DNA of 62,561 nucleotides from the NCBI GenBank assembly GCA_001804705.1, contig MHAY01000067.1:1-62561 (forward strand), read 5' to 3'. Under the pieces are notes generated by a model. That model was not told the DNA's origin and did no database searches. It saw nothing but the letters and a program-made list of their open reading frames with translations. How positions within the stretch are numbered: position 1 is the stretch's first letter; each line of letters opens with the position of its first letter. Shown piece by piece: positions 18,511 through 26,160 of the stretch. The DNA is from Ignavibacteria bacterium RIFOXYC2_FULL_35_21. GTDB lineage: Bacteria; Bacteroidota; Ignavibacteria; Kapaibacteriales; UBA2268. The position numbers were made by a program, and so were the translations under genes.

Positions 18511-18751
18511 ATACATTAACAGGAAAAAAGTAACAGTTATAAAAGAACCTGAAGCACTTTACAAAGATGACATGCTTCCAGAATACGATTTTTCAAAAGC
18601 AAAACCATTTAGAAATAGAGTAGGAAACAGTAAGGTTGTTGTTGAATTAGATTCTGATGTGTCCGAGTACTTTCAAACTTCAAAACAAGTCAACCTGACA
18701 CTTAAAGCAATAATCAAATCATTAAGAAAAACTCGTTTGGTCAATTCATAA
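18494..18751 (+). CDS. brnA: BrnA-family antitoxin
   Basis: An 85-residue protein with the antitoxin motif LPEYDFSKAKPFRN in the middle and a C-terminal ribbon-helix-helix-like segment (VVVELDSDVSEYFQTS). BrnA dimers bind DNA and repress the brnTA promoter while sequestering the toxin. The start codon lies inside the end of brnT. Confidence 0.85.
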   Translation: MKKNVKYINRKKVTVIKEPEALYKDDMLPEYDFSKAKPFRNRVGNSKVVVELDSDVSEYFQTSKQVNLTLKAIIKSLRKTRLVNS

Positions 18752-18795
18752 AGAATTTCACCTTATTATTTCTAATTTATTATTGAAGAAAAATT

Positions 18796-19014
18796 ATGAA
18801 AATAAAATATGACCCGGAAGTTGATGCAATCTATATTGATATAATTGAAGAAAAAAAGTCTGTAAAGACTATTCATTTAAGTGAAGACATAGCCTTGGAT
18901 TTTTCAGGAAATGAAGAATTAGTTGGCATTGAAATTTTGGATGCCTCGAAAGTTATCGGGCTTGAACGCAAAGGAAAGCTGGTACTTGAAAGGCTTGAAG
19001 CAGTAGCAGTATAA
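18796..19014 (+). CDS. DUF2283 domain protein
   Basis: A 72-residue protein with the DUF2283 pattern: MKIKYDPEVDAIYIDI at the start, then a hydrophobic strand and GIEILDASKVI. The function of the family is unknown; members often lie near toxin-antitoxin or nuclease genes, as here. It starts 44 bp after brnA and stops 4 bp before the inverted repeat that bounds the next cassette. Confidence 0.85.
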   Translation: MKIKYDPEVDAIYIDIIEEKKSVKTIHLSEDIALDFSGNEELVGIEILDASKVIGLERKGKLVLERLEAVAV

Positions 19015-19072
19015 TAAAGTCAGAATCGCGGATTAAACAGATTAAAGGATTACACTGATTTTAAAAAAAAAT

Positions 19073-19453
19073 ATGCTTTATGAAGATATAACTGAGAAGA
19101 TTATTGGATGTGCGATGAGAGTTCATTCTTTTCTTGGTAATGGGTTTCAGGAGTTAATCTATCAGAGAGCGCTGGCATTAGAATTTCGTGAGATTGGGCT
19201 TGATTTCGTTAGAGAACAGGAACAAAGAATTTATTATAAAGATTATCCTGAATCAATAGGAACAAGAAGAGTTGATTTCCTCGTTGAAAATAAAATTTTA
19301 GTAGAAATAAAGGCAATAACAGAATTAAATGATATTCATCTGGCACAGATATTGAATTATCTAACAGCATATAAATTAGAAGTTGGTTTATTAATAAATT
19401 TCGGAGAAAAGAGTTTAAAGTTTAAAAGATTGATAAAAACAAATAAAATCTGA
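19073..19453 (+). CDS. GxxExxY-family protein (PD-(D/E)xK-like)
   Basis: A 126-residue protein named for its motif GNGFQELIY near residue 22. The core has RRVDFLVENKILVEIKAI, a PD-(D/E)xK-like active site (D in VDFLV, E-x-K in VEIKA). The family is very common in environmental bacteria and has no agreed function; a nuclease is plausible from the motif. The gene fills the cassette bounded by the inverted repeats at 19019 and 19630. Confidence 0.88.
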   Translation: MLYEDITEKIIGCAMRVHSFLGNGFQELIYQRALALEFREIGLDFVREQEQRIYYKDYPESIGTRRVDFLVENKILVEIKAITELNDIHLAQILNYLTAYKLEVGLLINFGEKSLKFKRLIKTNKI

Positions 19454-19460
19454 ATCACTG

Positions 19461-19564
19461 ATTAAACGGATTATTGGATTGCACGGATTTAAATAATAAA
19501 AGAAGAAAAAAAATCAGCGTAATCATTATCACAAATTAAACGGATTATTGGATTGCACGGATTT
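19461..19564. repeat. two 30-bp direct repeats
   Basis: A 30-bp block beginning ATTAAACGGATTATTGGATT occurs at 19461-19490 and again at 19535-19564, 74 bp apart, inside the right arm of the GxxExxY cassette. It is a tandem duplication of part of the terminal repeat sequence. Confidence 0.85.
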
Positions 19565-19640
19565 TAATAATTAGAAAAGAAGAAAAATAATCCGCGTAAT
19601 CCATTAATCCAATAAATCCGCGATTCTGACAATTAATATT

Positions 19641-19806
19641 AGTAAGCGTTGTCTTACTACGTTCTTGTTCGAAAACTGGTAATTTTTGTGTGAGAAAGAA
19701 CGTAAATAGGACACGCTCCCGATAGGGGGCGTTTTCCTTTTTGCTTTTTCTCACAGGTATACCAGTACCTCGGACAAGGGCAGATTGTGGAAATGCCCTT
19801 TTTTTT
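19641..19806 (+). ncRNA. candidate structured RNA ending in a terminator (6S-like?)
   Basis: A 166-nt stretch with no ORF and extensive nested pairing. AGTAAG/CTTACT forms a 5' hairpin. Then CTTGTTCG (19664-19671) pairs with CGGACAAG (19771-19778), ACTGGTA (19675-19681) with TACCAGT (19760-19766), and TGTGAGAAA (19689-19697) with TTTCTCACA (19747-19755). An apical hairpin CGCTCCC-GATA-GGGGGCG sits inside. Three consecutive helices separated by small internal loops form one long rod, followed by a terminator. The shape recalls 6S RNA, but an attenuator or riboswitch for the gene 90 bp downstream is also possible. Confidence 0.5.
19776..19806 (+). terminator. terminator of the structured RNA
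   Basis: AAGGGCA (19776-19782) pairs with TGCCCTT (19794-19800) and is followed by an unbroken T-run to 19806. The 5' arm shares three bases with the closing stem of the RNA upstream. Confidence 0.75.
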
Positions 19807-19895
19807 ATTTTAAAAAAATGAAACCGGAAACGAGAGATAAGCATAAATATAGAATGTGTATTTGAATATTATATTATTAATTAGGGAACTGAAAA

Positions 19896-21083
19896 ATGAG
19901 ATTTTTATTAGATGGAACAACTGGTTTATTAGGAAGAAATCTTTTATTTGAAATCTTAAAATATAATCTAAATTGTCTTGACGAAATAGAAATTATTATA
20001 CTAGGAAAAGAATCTGGAGGTGTTTGTTTGGAATGTCGTATGGATGACATAATTCTTAATGATGGGTTCGATTATCTAAACATAGAAAAAAATTTGGATT
20101 ATTTCAGTCATATTAAAAGTCGCATAAAATTTATCGAGTTCGATTTAACAAAACCTTGTCTGGGTTTAAACCCTGATGATATTCAAATTTTAAGAAAAGA
20201 AAAAATTGATTTCTTCTTTCATATCGCCGCACTACTAAATTTCAATGACACTCATGAATTGACTAAGAAACTTTATTTGATAAATTTTAAAAGCAATATA
20301 ACATTAATAAATTTATCTATTGAATTAGGGATAAAAGAATTTATATACGTAAGTACAGCTTACTCTGCAGGTTCTACTCAAATTGAAATTAATCCAGATT
20401 TTATTAATCGAACTGGTTTTTTCCGAAATCCTTATGAAAAATTTAAGCTTGAAACAGAACTGTATTTATTGGATATTGCAAAACGAGAGAACATTAATTA
20501 TAAAATTTTCAGACCTACTACAATTTCAGGAAGACTAATTGAAAAGGAAATTGGTTCAATTAATAAATTTGATGTTTTTTATGAATGGGCACGGTGGATT
20601 ATGAAATATAAAATGAAAATACTAAAAAATTCAAATGATGCTTATAATCAACCCTTAGGATTAACTTTTAGAATTACTATGCATGCCGAATCTGGGATGA
20701 ATATAATTCCGGCGGATTATGCTGCTAAACTACTTTATTATTCTTCACTTGATAATCTTAACGAGAAAAATTTTCATTTAGTTAATGATTATGACATCCC
20801 TACAAATTTAGCTGCAAAATTAATTCTTGATACCTTAAATATTCAAGGATATTGTTTTGTTGAAAAAGAACCTGAAGAAAAAAATAAATTTGAACAATTC
20901 TACTATCGTACAGTAGGGAAAATATTTACACCATACGTTATTGACCCACCACTTCATTACAATAATGACAATTTAAAAGAAATTAAAAAGAATTATAATT
21001 TAACTTGTCCAGAAATGAATGAAGGAAATTTTCAAAAATTGTTAGATTATGCAAAAAAACATAATTTTGGTATTGCTGAATAA
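19896..21083 (+). CDS. extended SDR / thioester-reductase-like NAD(P) oxidoreductase
   Basis: A 395-residue Rossmann protein. The dinucleotide loop is DGTTGLLGRN at residues 6-15 (T-G-x-x-G-x-x-G-like), followed by FFFHIAALLNF, YVSTAYSAG and the catalytic YEKFK (Y-x3-K). The arrangement resembles the NAD_binding_4/male-sterility reductase group that reduces thioester-bound acyl chains. It stands alone downstream of the candidate structured RNA. It is notably AT-rich compared with the acyl-CoA genes that follow, so it may be acquired. Substrate unknown. Confidence 0.75.
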   Translation: MRFLLDGTTGLLGRNLLFEILKYNLNCLDEIEIIILGKESGGVCLECRMDDIILNDGFDYLNIEKNLDYFSHIKSRIKFIEFDLTKPCLGLNPDDIQILRKEKIDFFFHIAALLNFNDTHELTKKLYLINFKSNITLINLSIELGIKEFIYVSTAYSAGSTQIEINPDFINRTGFFRNPYEKFKLETELYLLDIAKRENINYKIFRPTTISGRLIEKEIGSINKFDVFYEWARWIMKYKMKILKNSNDAYNQPLGLTFRITMHAESGMNIIPADYAAKLLYYSSLDNLNEKNFHLVNDYDIPTNLAAKLILDTLNIQGYCFVEKEPEEKNKFEQFYYRTVGKIFTPYVIDPPLHYNNDNLKEIKKNYNLTCPEMNEGNFQKLLDYAKKHNFGIAE

Positions 21084-21166
21084 TATTTATAATAATTATA
21101 AACGTTGCATTATGCTTAAATAATGAAGGAAATGAAGTTATCTTGTAAACAATGAAGGTTATTAAA

Positions 21167-21391
21167 CTAACAGTTACTTTCATTGAGAAAACCGCTCAGT
21201 GTCTGTAACTTTTTCCCATTCTTTTTTGAGGTTTTTATCTCAACAATACTATCCTTAATACCTGTTATAACAGCTAATTTATTTTGCAGCTTTTCATAAT
21301 CATTATTCAACTTTTCCCATTTAGAAAAAGGAACTATTACTGCTGCTTTACTACCCTTTTCATTTATAATATATTGTAATGCAGTATTCAT
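21167..21391 (-). CDS. orphan antitoxin-like protein (Phd/YefM-like)
   Basis: A 74-residue protein with the antitoxin-type N-terminus YIINEKGSKAAVIVPFSKWEKL and a basic C-terminus ending LSGFLNE, as in solitary Phd-like antitoxins. No toxin-sized ORF follows it on the minus strand before the SDR gene. The family call is from pattern resemblance only. Confidence 0.6.
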   Translation of the reverse strand: MNTALQYIINEKGSKAAVIVPFSKWEKLNNDYEKLQNKLAVITGIKDSIVEIKTSKKNGKKLQTLSGFLNESNC

Positions 21392-21453
21392 TTTTCAACC
21401 TTTTATTAATAATTTTTTATTTTATTGACAAATATAATGAGAATTTATTTTTA

Positions 21454-21957
21454 TTACTCTGCCTTCTCTTTCTCAACAGTAAGAAGAACTTTATCCGAGT
21501 CAACCTGTTCGCCAGCTGTGGCATTTACTTCTGTGATGATGCCTGATATTGAAGAATACATTGTGGTTTCCATTTTCATAGCTTCAATAATAATCAATCC
21601 TGTTCCTTCTTCAACCTTTTGTCCCTTGCTTACCAATACTTTTACAATACTGCCGGGCATGGGTGGTTTTACTATCTGTTTATCACCGAGATTTTTATCC
21701 TCTTCACCGAAGGATTTTTCTTCTGCTTTAACTTTTTCCAAAGTGAAATTATTGCCGTCAATATTAACATAGAAACGGCTGTCATCCTCAGCAACATAAA
21801 CATTTGTCTTAGAACCATCGAAAAGGACAGAGAAAATATTAGTATCAATTAATATTGATGAAAATTCAAATTTTTCATTATTAATAACGATAGCCTGATT
21901 GTCATTTTGCTTTTCAAGCTTTAACTCATACTCATTATCCTTAAATTTCAGTTGCAT
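21454..21957 (-). CDS. biotin carboxyl carrier protein subunit of an acyl-CoA carboxylase
   Basis: A 167-residue protein whose C-terminal ~75 residues form a biotinyl domain with the biotin-lysine motif IEAMKMET and the preceding MPGSIVKVLV. The N-terminal part is an irregular linker. It follows the biotin carboxylase gene by 19 bp on the same strand. The two together equal the alpha subunit of methylcrotonyl- or propionyl-CoA carboxylases (~650 residues), here split into two genes. It carries carboxybiotin from the carboxylase to the transferase encoded at 24525-26132. Confidence 0.88.
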   Translation of the reverse strand: MQLKFKDNEYELKLEKQNDNQAIVINNEKFEFSSILIDTNIFSVLFDGSKTNVYVAEDDSRFYVNIDGNNFTLEKVKAEEKSFGEEDKNLGDKQIVKPPMPGSIVKVLVSKGQKVEEGTGLIIIEAMKMETTMYSSISGIITEVNATAGEQVDSDKVLLTVEKEKAE

Positions 21958-21976
21958 ATTTAATTCCGAATTATTT

Positions 21977-23485
21977 TCATTTTGTTGAACCGGTGCATAT
22001 TTCCCAATAACCTATTGTCTGCCATGGTGAACTCATCTCACTTGAAACCGACACATTATTATTTGTAGTTTTCTTTTTCTGATTGTCAAATAATGCCGCT
22101 CCAATCAATGCTTTGTTCAGAATACCCGAATTGTACTCAGTTCCAATTTTCATGTTTTGAGCAATGAAATCGGTGAAAGTATTGCCCTTAATAAATTCCT
22201 CATGCTCGAGGCATTTTGCCATAAATCCGATTGAAGTTTTCACACCAAGAATTACATTTTCCTTCAATGCAATGAGCATCTTATTACGTGCTTCCTCACG
22301 TGTGGGAGCCCATACAATCAGCTTGGCAAGTACCGGGTCATAAAATACGGGGATTTCTGCCCCCTGGTAAATACCTGAATCATAGCGGACTCCGGGACTC
22401 ATCGGCACTTTCAGAAATAAGATTTTTCCCGAAGATGGCATGAAATTATTATCAGGGTCTTCTGCATATATTCTACATTCAATCGCATGTCCTGTCTGTT
22501 TCAAATCTTTCTGCTTGAACGGTAGTTTCTCGCCGCTTGCAATTTGAACCTGCAATTTAACAAGGTCAATTCCCGTTGTCATTTCGGTGATTGGGTGTTC
22601 TACCTGTATTCGTGCATTTACTTCTAAGAAATAAAAATTTTTGTCTTTATCAACGAGAAATTCCACTGTCCCAAGATTATTATAATTTGCTGTCTTTATA
22701 ACTTTGACGGCTGTCTCACCCATTTTCTTTTGAAGTTCTGCATCCATTATAGGCGAAGGTGTTTCCTCGATAATCTTTTGATGACGCCTTTGGATCGAAC
22801 ATTCCCGCTCAAACAAATAAACAACATTTCCGAAATTATCGGCGGCTACCTGGAACTCGACATGCCTTGGTGATTCAATATATTTTTCAAGATAAACCTC
22901 ATCACTTCCGAAAGCAGACTGAGACTCTCTCATCGCTGATTCGACAGCAGTTTTGAGTTCTTCTATCTTTTTCACTACCCTCATTCCTTTGCCGCCGCCT
23001 CCTGCAGATGCTTTGATGAGAACAGGAAATCCCATCTCGTTTGCTGTTTTCTCAAATTCATTAATATCCTTTGAACTGCTTTTCATTCCTGGAATGACAG
23101 GAATACCTGCATCAATCATTGTAACACGCGACATGACCTTCGAGCCAAGAAGCTTCATAGGTTCAGGTTCGGGACCGATAAAAATCAAACCTGCATCTCG
23201 AACTTTTTTATTGAAATCTGAATTTTCTGCGAGGAATCCATATCCCGGGTGAATGGCATCACATCCTGTATCCTTTGCTGCTTTAATAACACCTTCCATA
23301 TTCAGATATGACTGAAGTGCTGGTGGAGGCCCAATACATATTGATTCATCTGCTAATTGAGTATGTAGTGCCTTACTGTCTGCTTCCGAATAAACAGCAA
23401 CAGTTTTTATTCCCATCTCTTTGCATGAGCGGATAATCCTGCATGCAATTTCACTTCTATTAGCTACTAATATCTTCTTAATCAC
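21977..23485 (-). CDS. accC: acyl-CoA carboxylase biotin carboxylase subunit
   Basis: A 502-residue ATP-grasp enzyme with the biotin carboxylase signature: KILVANRSEIACRIIR at the start, HPGYGFLAENSDF near residue 80, the Gly-rich loop KASAGGGGKGMR near 160 and EVNARIQVEHPITE near 290. It carboxylates biotin with bicarbonate and ATP. The start codon is GTG with AAGGA upstream. It belongs with the methylcrotonyl-CoA carboxylase beta gene two genes upstream, so the physiological substrate is probably 3-methylcrotonyl-CoA; a shared role with other carboxyltransferases is possible. Confidence 0.92.
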   Translation of the reverse strand: MIKKILVANRSEIACRIIRSCKEMGIKTVAVYSEADSKALHTQLADESICIGPPPALQSYLNMEGVIKAAKDTGCDAIHPGYGFLAENSDFNKKVRDAGLIFIGPEPEPMKLLGSKVMSRVTMIDAGIPVIPGMKSSSKDINEFEKTANEMGFPVLIKASAGGGGKGMRVVKKIEELKTAVESAMRESQSAFGSDEVYLEKYIESPRHVEFQVAADNFGNVVYLFERECSIQRRHQKIIEETPSPIMDAELQKKMGETAVKVIKTANYNNLGTVEFLVDKDKNFYFLEVNARIQVEHPITEMTTGIDLVKLQVQIASGEKLPFKQKDLKQTGHAIECRIYAEDPDNNFMPSSGKILFLKVPMSPGVRYDSGIYQGAEIPVFYDPVLAKLIVWAPTREEARNKMLIALKENVILGVKTSIGFMAKCLEHEEFIKGNTFTDFIAQNMKIGTEYNSGILNKALIGAALFDNQKKKTTNNNVSVSSEMSSPWQTIGYWEICTGSTK

Positions 23486-23599
23486 AATCTAAATTTTCCT
23501 TTTCAAATTTTATATACATAAAGATAAAATTACAATTTACAATTTTTTAATTTTTAATGAATTTTTAATATAATAATTTTCAATTTTTAATATCTTACT

Positions 23600-23669
23600 T
23601 TCAACCTTATGAACTTTATAAACTTTTTACTTCGAAAATTGTTAATCCTTGTTTTTAAATATTTTCTTT
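23600..23669. repeat. dispersed AT-rich repeat, copy 1
   Basis: Contains ACTTTATAAACTTTTTAC and GTTAATCCTTGTTTTTAAAT; nearly the same string recurs at 39541-39625. It is intergenic, between accC and the hydratase gene. Confidence 0.6.
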
Positions 23670-23693
23670 TTTCTATTTTCTATCTTCAATTTT

Positions 23694-24506
23694 CTATTTG
23701 CTCTTTCCTTTCTTCGAAACCCACGAAGGAGGCCGCTTCTCCAGGAATGCATTCATACCTTCCTGCCCTTCAGGGCTGATTCGTAATGATGCAATCAACT
23801 GTGCTGTGTATTCTGTAACCTCAGGAAAATTCATCTGGGGAACTTTAAAAATAAGTTCTTTGACAGTTTTAACTGCTTCGGGTCCATTTTGAAGAATCTG
23901 CTGAATAACCTCGTTTACATATTTATCAATCTCGTGATTTGGAACAACCTTATTAACAAGACCGATTTCCACGGCTCTATGAGCATTTATCCTTTCACCA
24001 GTAATGAACAACTCCCGGGTATTTGCAAGTCCAATCCGGGCGATTACAAAAGGTGATATAACTGCAGGAACCAAACCTATTTTAACTTCACTTAATCCGA
24101 ATTGTGCTGTATCTGCTGAGATGAGTATATCGCAAACAGACATAAGCCCGACACCACCTCCGATTGCCGAACCGTTTATTCTTGCTATTGTCGGCTTCGG
24201 ATGAGTATAAATCAGAAGCATCAATTCGGCAAGCTTCAGCGACTCTTCGTAATTCTGGTCATAAGAATATTTCATTACATCCTTAAGCCATTTAAGGTCG
24301 GCTCCTGCACAAAAGGTTTGACCGTTACCTGTTATGACAATCACTCTTATATCGCTTTCATTTTTAAGTTTGTCGAAAGCATCATAAAGTTCATAAATCA
24401 AAGTGTTATTAAGAGCATTATGAACCTGGGGCCTGTTCAGGGTAATAATACATACAGCCCCCTGGTGTGAAAGCGATATCGTTGAATACTCGTGATGTAA
24501 ATTCAT
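23694..24506 (-). CDS. liuC: methylglutaconyl-CoA hydratase / enoyl-CoA hydratase family
   Basis: A 270-residue crotonase-fold enzyme. The oxyanion-hole segments are GQTFCAGADLKWL near residue 65 and INGSAIGGGVGLMSVCD near 110. The stretch SEVKIGLVPAVISPFVI near 143 is characteristic of the LiuC/AUH subgroup that hydrates 3-methylglutaconyl-CoA to HMG-CoA. It sits between the two halves of the carboxylase, 18 bp after the beta-subunit gene. It is placed in leucine catabolism by this context. Confidence 0.85.
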   Translation of the reverse strand: MNLHHEYSTISLSHQGAVCIITLNRPQVHNALNNTLIYELYDAFDKLKNESDIRVIVITGNGQTFCAGADLKWLKDVMKYSYDQNYEESLKLAELMLLIYTHPKPTIARINGSAIGGGVGLMSVCDILISADTAQFGLSEVKIGLVPAVISPFVIARIGLANTRELFITGERINAHRAVEIGLVNKVVPNHEIDKYVNEVIQQILQNGPEAVKTVKELIFKVPQMNFPEVTEYTAQLIASLRISPEGQEGMNAFLEKRPPSWVSKKGKSK

Positions 24507-24524
24507 ATTATCTTTCTTAATTTT

Positions 24525-26132
24525 TCACATTCTGAATATGCCGTACTTCTGGTCTGGTATTGGTTTATTCAATGCCATTGAAATCCCGAGAGCAAGGGCA
24601 TTTCTTGTATTGAGGGGGTCAATGATTCCGTCATCCCAAAGCCTCGCACTTGCATAATATGGGCTTGATTCATGTTCATATTTCTCAAGTATGGGTTTCT
24701 TAATTAAATCAATCTCTTCTTTTGATAATGTTTTCCCGGAAGCCTCTAATTGCTTTATTTTCACAGTAGCAAGAACGTCAGCCGCCTGTTCACCGCCCAT
24801 AACGGATATAATTCCCGTATTCCACATCCACATCAAATTGGGATAATATCCCCTGCCGCACATTGCATAATTGCCGGCACCGTTTGAACTGCCTACAATA
24901 ATTGTAAACTTTGGCACTTGAGCATTAGCAACGGCATGAACAAGCTTGGCACCGTCTCTTGCAATACCGCCATGCTCATATTTTTTTCCGATTATAAATC
25001 CTGTAATGTTTTGTAAAAAGATTAGTGGAATTTTTCTTGATGTGCAAAGCTCGATGAAGTGAGCACCTTTCAGGCTTGACTCTGAAAATATAACACCGTT
25101 GTTACCCAAAATTCCGACAGGGTATCCCATTATTCTTGCAAAGCAGGTAATTAAAGTCATTCCGTAATTTTCTTTGAACTCCTGGATTCTGCTCCCATCA
25201 ACGATTCTTGCGATTACCTCGCGAATGTCAAAGGGCTGGCGAATATTTTTTGGAACAATACCATAAATTTCTTCAGGAGCAAGAAATGGTTCTTCGGCTT
25301 CTTCCCGTCCTATATCAAATTTTTTCTGTTTATCAAAATTCTCTACAATGTTCCTTGTTATATCGAGTGCGTGTTCATCGTTTTGTGCAATATGGTCGGA
25401 AACACCTGAAATCTTAGTATGAACATCAGCGCCTCCAAGTTCTTCATCCGTAACAATCTCACCTGTTGCAGCTTTACAAAGAGGAGGGCCGCCGATAAAA
25501 ATGGTTGCCTGGTTGCGAACCATAACAGTCTCATCGCTCATTGCAGGGACATAAGCACCCCCCGCCGTGCATGAACCCATAACTACAGCAACCTGTGGAA
25601 TACCCGCAGCTGACAGCCTTGCCTGGTTATAAAAGATATTTCCGAAGTGGTCTTTGTCAGGAAAAACACCATCCTGCAAAGGAAGAAATACACCACCTGA
25701 GTCAACAAGGTAAATACATGGCAGATTATGCTGCATTGCTATTTCCTGAGCTCTTACGTGCTTTTTAACGGTAATAGGGTAATATGTACCACCCTTGACG
25801 GTAGCATCATTAGCAACAATCATACATTCCCTTCCTTTAATCACGCCTACTCCCGTAACGACACCTGCGGCAGGAGCATCGTTATCATACATGTCCCATG
25901 CGGCGAAAGGCATCACTTCAAGAAATGGAGTATCCTTATCGCAAAGCAGTTTGATTCTGTCCCGGACAAGTAATTTTTTCCTGTCTAAGTGTTTCTGCCT
26001 TGCTTTCGGTGTGCCGCCCTGTTTGATTAATTCATATCTTTCTTTTAATAGCTTTGACAATCCGAGATTGTATTCCCTGTTTTCCTGGTAAGCAGCACTC
26101 TTTGTTGAAATTTTTGACTTAAAACGATTCAT
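24525..26132 (-). CDS. liuB: methylcrotonyl-CoA carboxylase beta (carboxyltransferase) subunit
   Basis: A 535-residue carboxyltransferase of the acyl-CoA carboxylase beta family. Landmarks are [19 protein letters not shown] near residue 110, [29 protein letters not shown], and near 370 the second oxyanion region [15 protein letters not shown]. This spectrum is that of methylcrotonyl-CoA carboxylase rather than propionyl-CoA carboxylase. The enzyme carboxylates 3-methylcrotonyl-CoA to 3-methylglutaconyl-CoA. Order in the operon is icmF, liuB, liuC, accC, biotin carrier. Confidence 0.9.
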   Translation of the reverse strand: MNRFKSKISTKSAAYQENREYNLGLSKLLKERYELIKQGGTPKARQKHLDRKKLLVRDRIKLLCDKDTPFLEVMPFAAWDMYDNDAPAAGVVTGVGVIKGRECMIVANDATVKGGTYYPITVKKHVRAQEIAMQHNLPCIYLVDSGGVFLPLQDGVFPDKDHFGNIFYNQARLSAAGIPQVAVVMGSCTAGGAYVPAMSDETVMVRNQATIFIGGPPLCKAATGEIVTDEELGGADVHTKISGVSDHIAQNDEHALDITRNIVENFDKQKKFDIGREEAEEPFLAPEEIYGIVPKNIRQPFDIREVIARIVDGSRIQEFKENYGMTLITCFARIMGYPVGILGNNGVIFSESSLKGAHFIELCTSRKIPLIFLQNITGFIIGKKYEHGGIARDGAKLVHAVANAQVPKFTIIVGSSNGAGNYAMCGRGYYPNLMWMWNTGIISVMGGEQAADVLATVKIKQLEASGKTLSKEEIDLIKKPILEKYEHESSPYYASARLWDDGIIDPLNTRNALALGISMALNKPIPDQKYGIFRM

Positions 26133-26160
26133 TTATTTATTTCCGCTTTTATTTTAAATT

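Larger units (their letters stand above)
19019..19630. mobile_element. candidate small mobile cassette: GxxExxY gene between long inverted repeats
   Basis: The left end GTCAGAATCGCGGATT (19019-19034) is the exact reverse complement of the right end at 19615-19630. The match extends with mismatches to about 45 bp on each side. The only gene inside encodes a GxxExxY protein. There is no transposase. I read it as a non-autonomous mobile unit or a MITE that carries a gene; this is inference from the end structure. Confidence 0.55.

Noticed and set aside
18961-19100. tRNA- or attachment-site remnant near the brnTA end
   Set aside because: No cloverleaf or GTTCGAATC-like T-loop was found; only the inverted repeat of the cassette is seen.
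19019-19630. A CRISPR-like repeat array at the CGGATT repeats
   Set aside because: Only two direct copies, spaced 74 bp, and their end sequences are inverted-repeat related; no further units and no cas genes.
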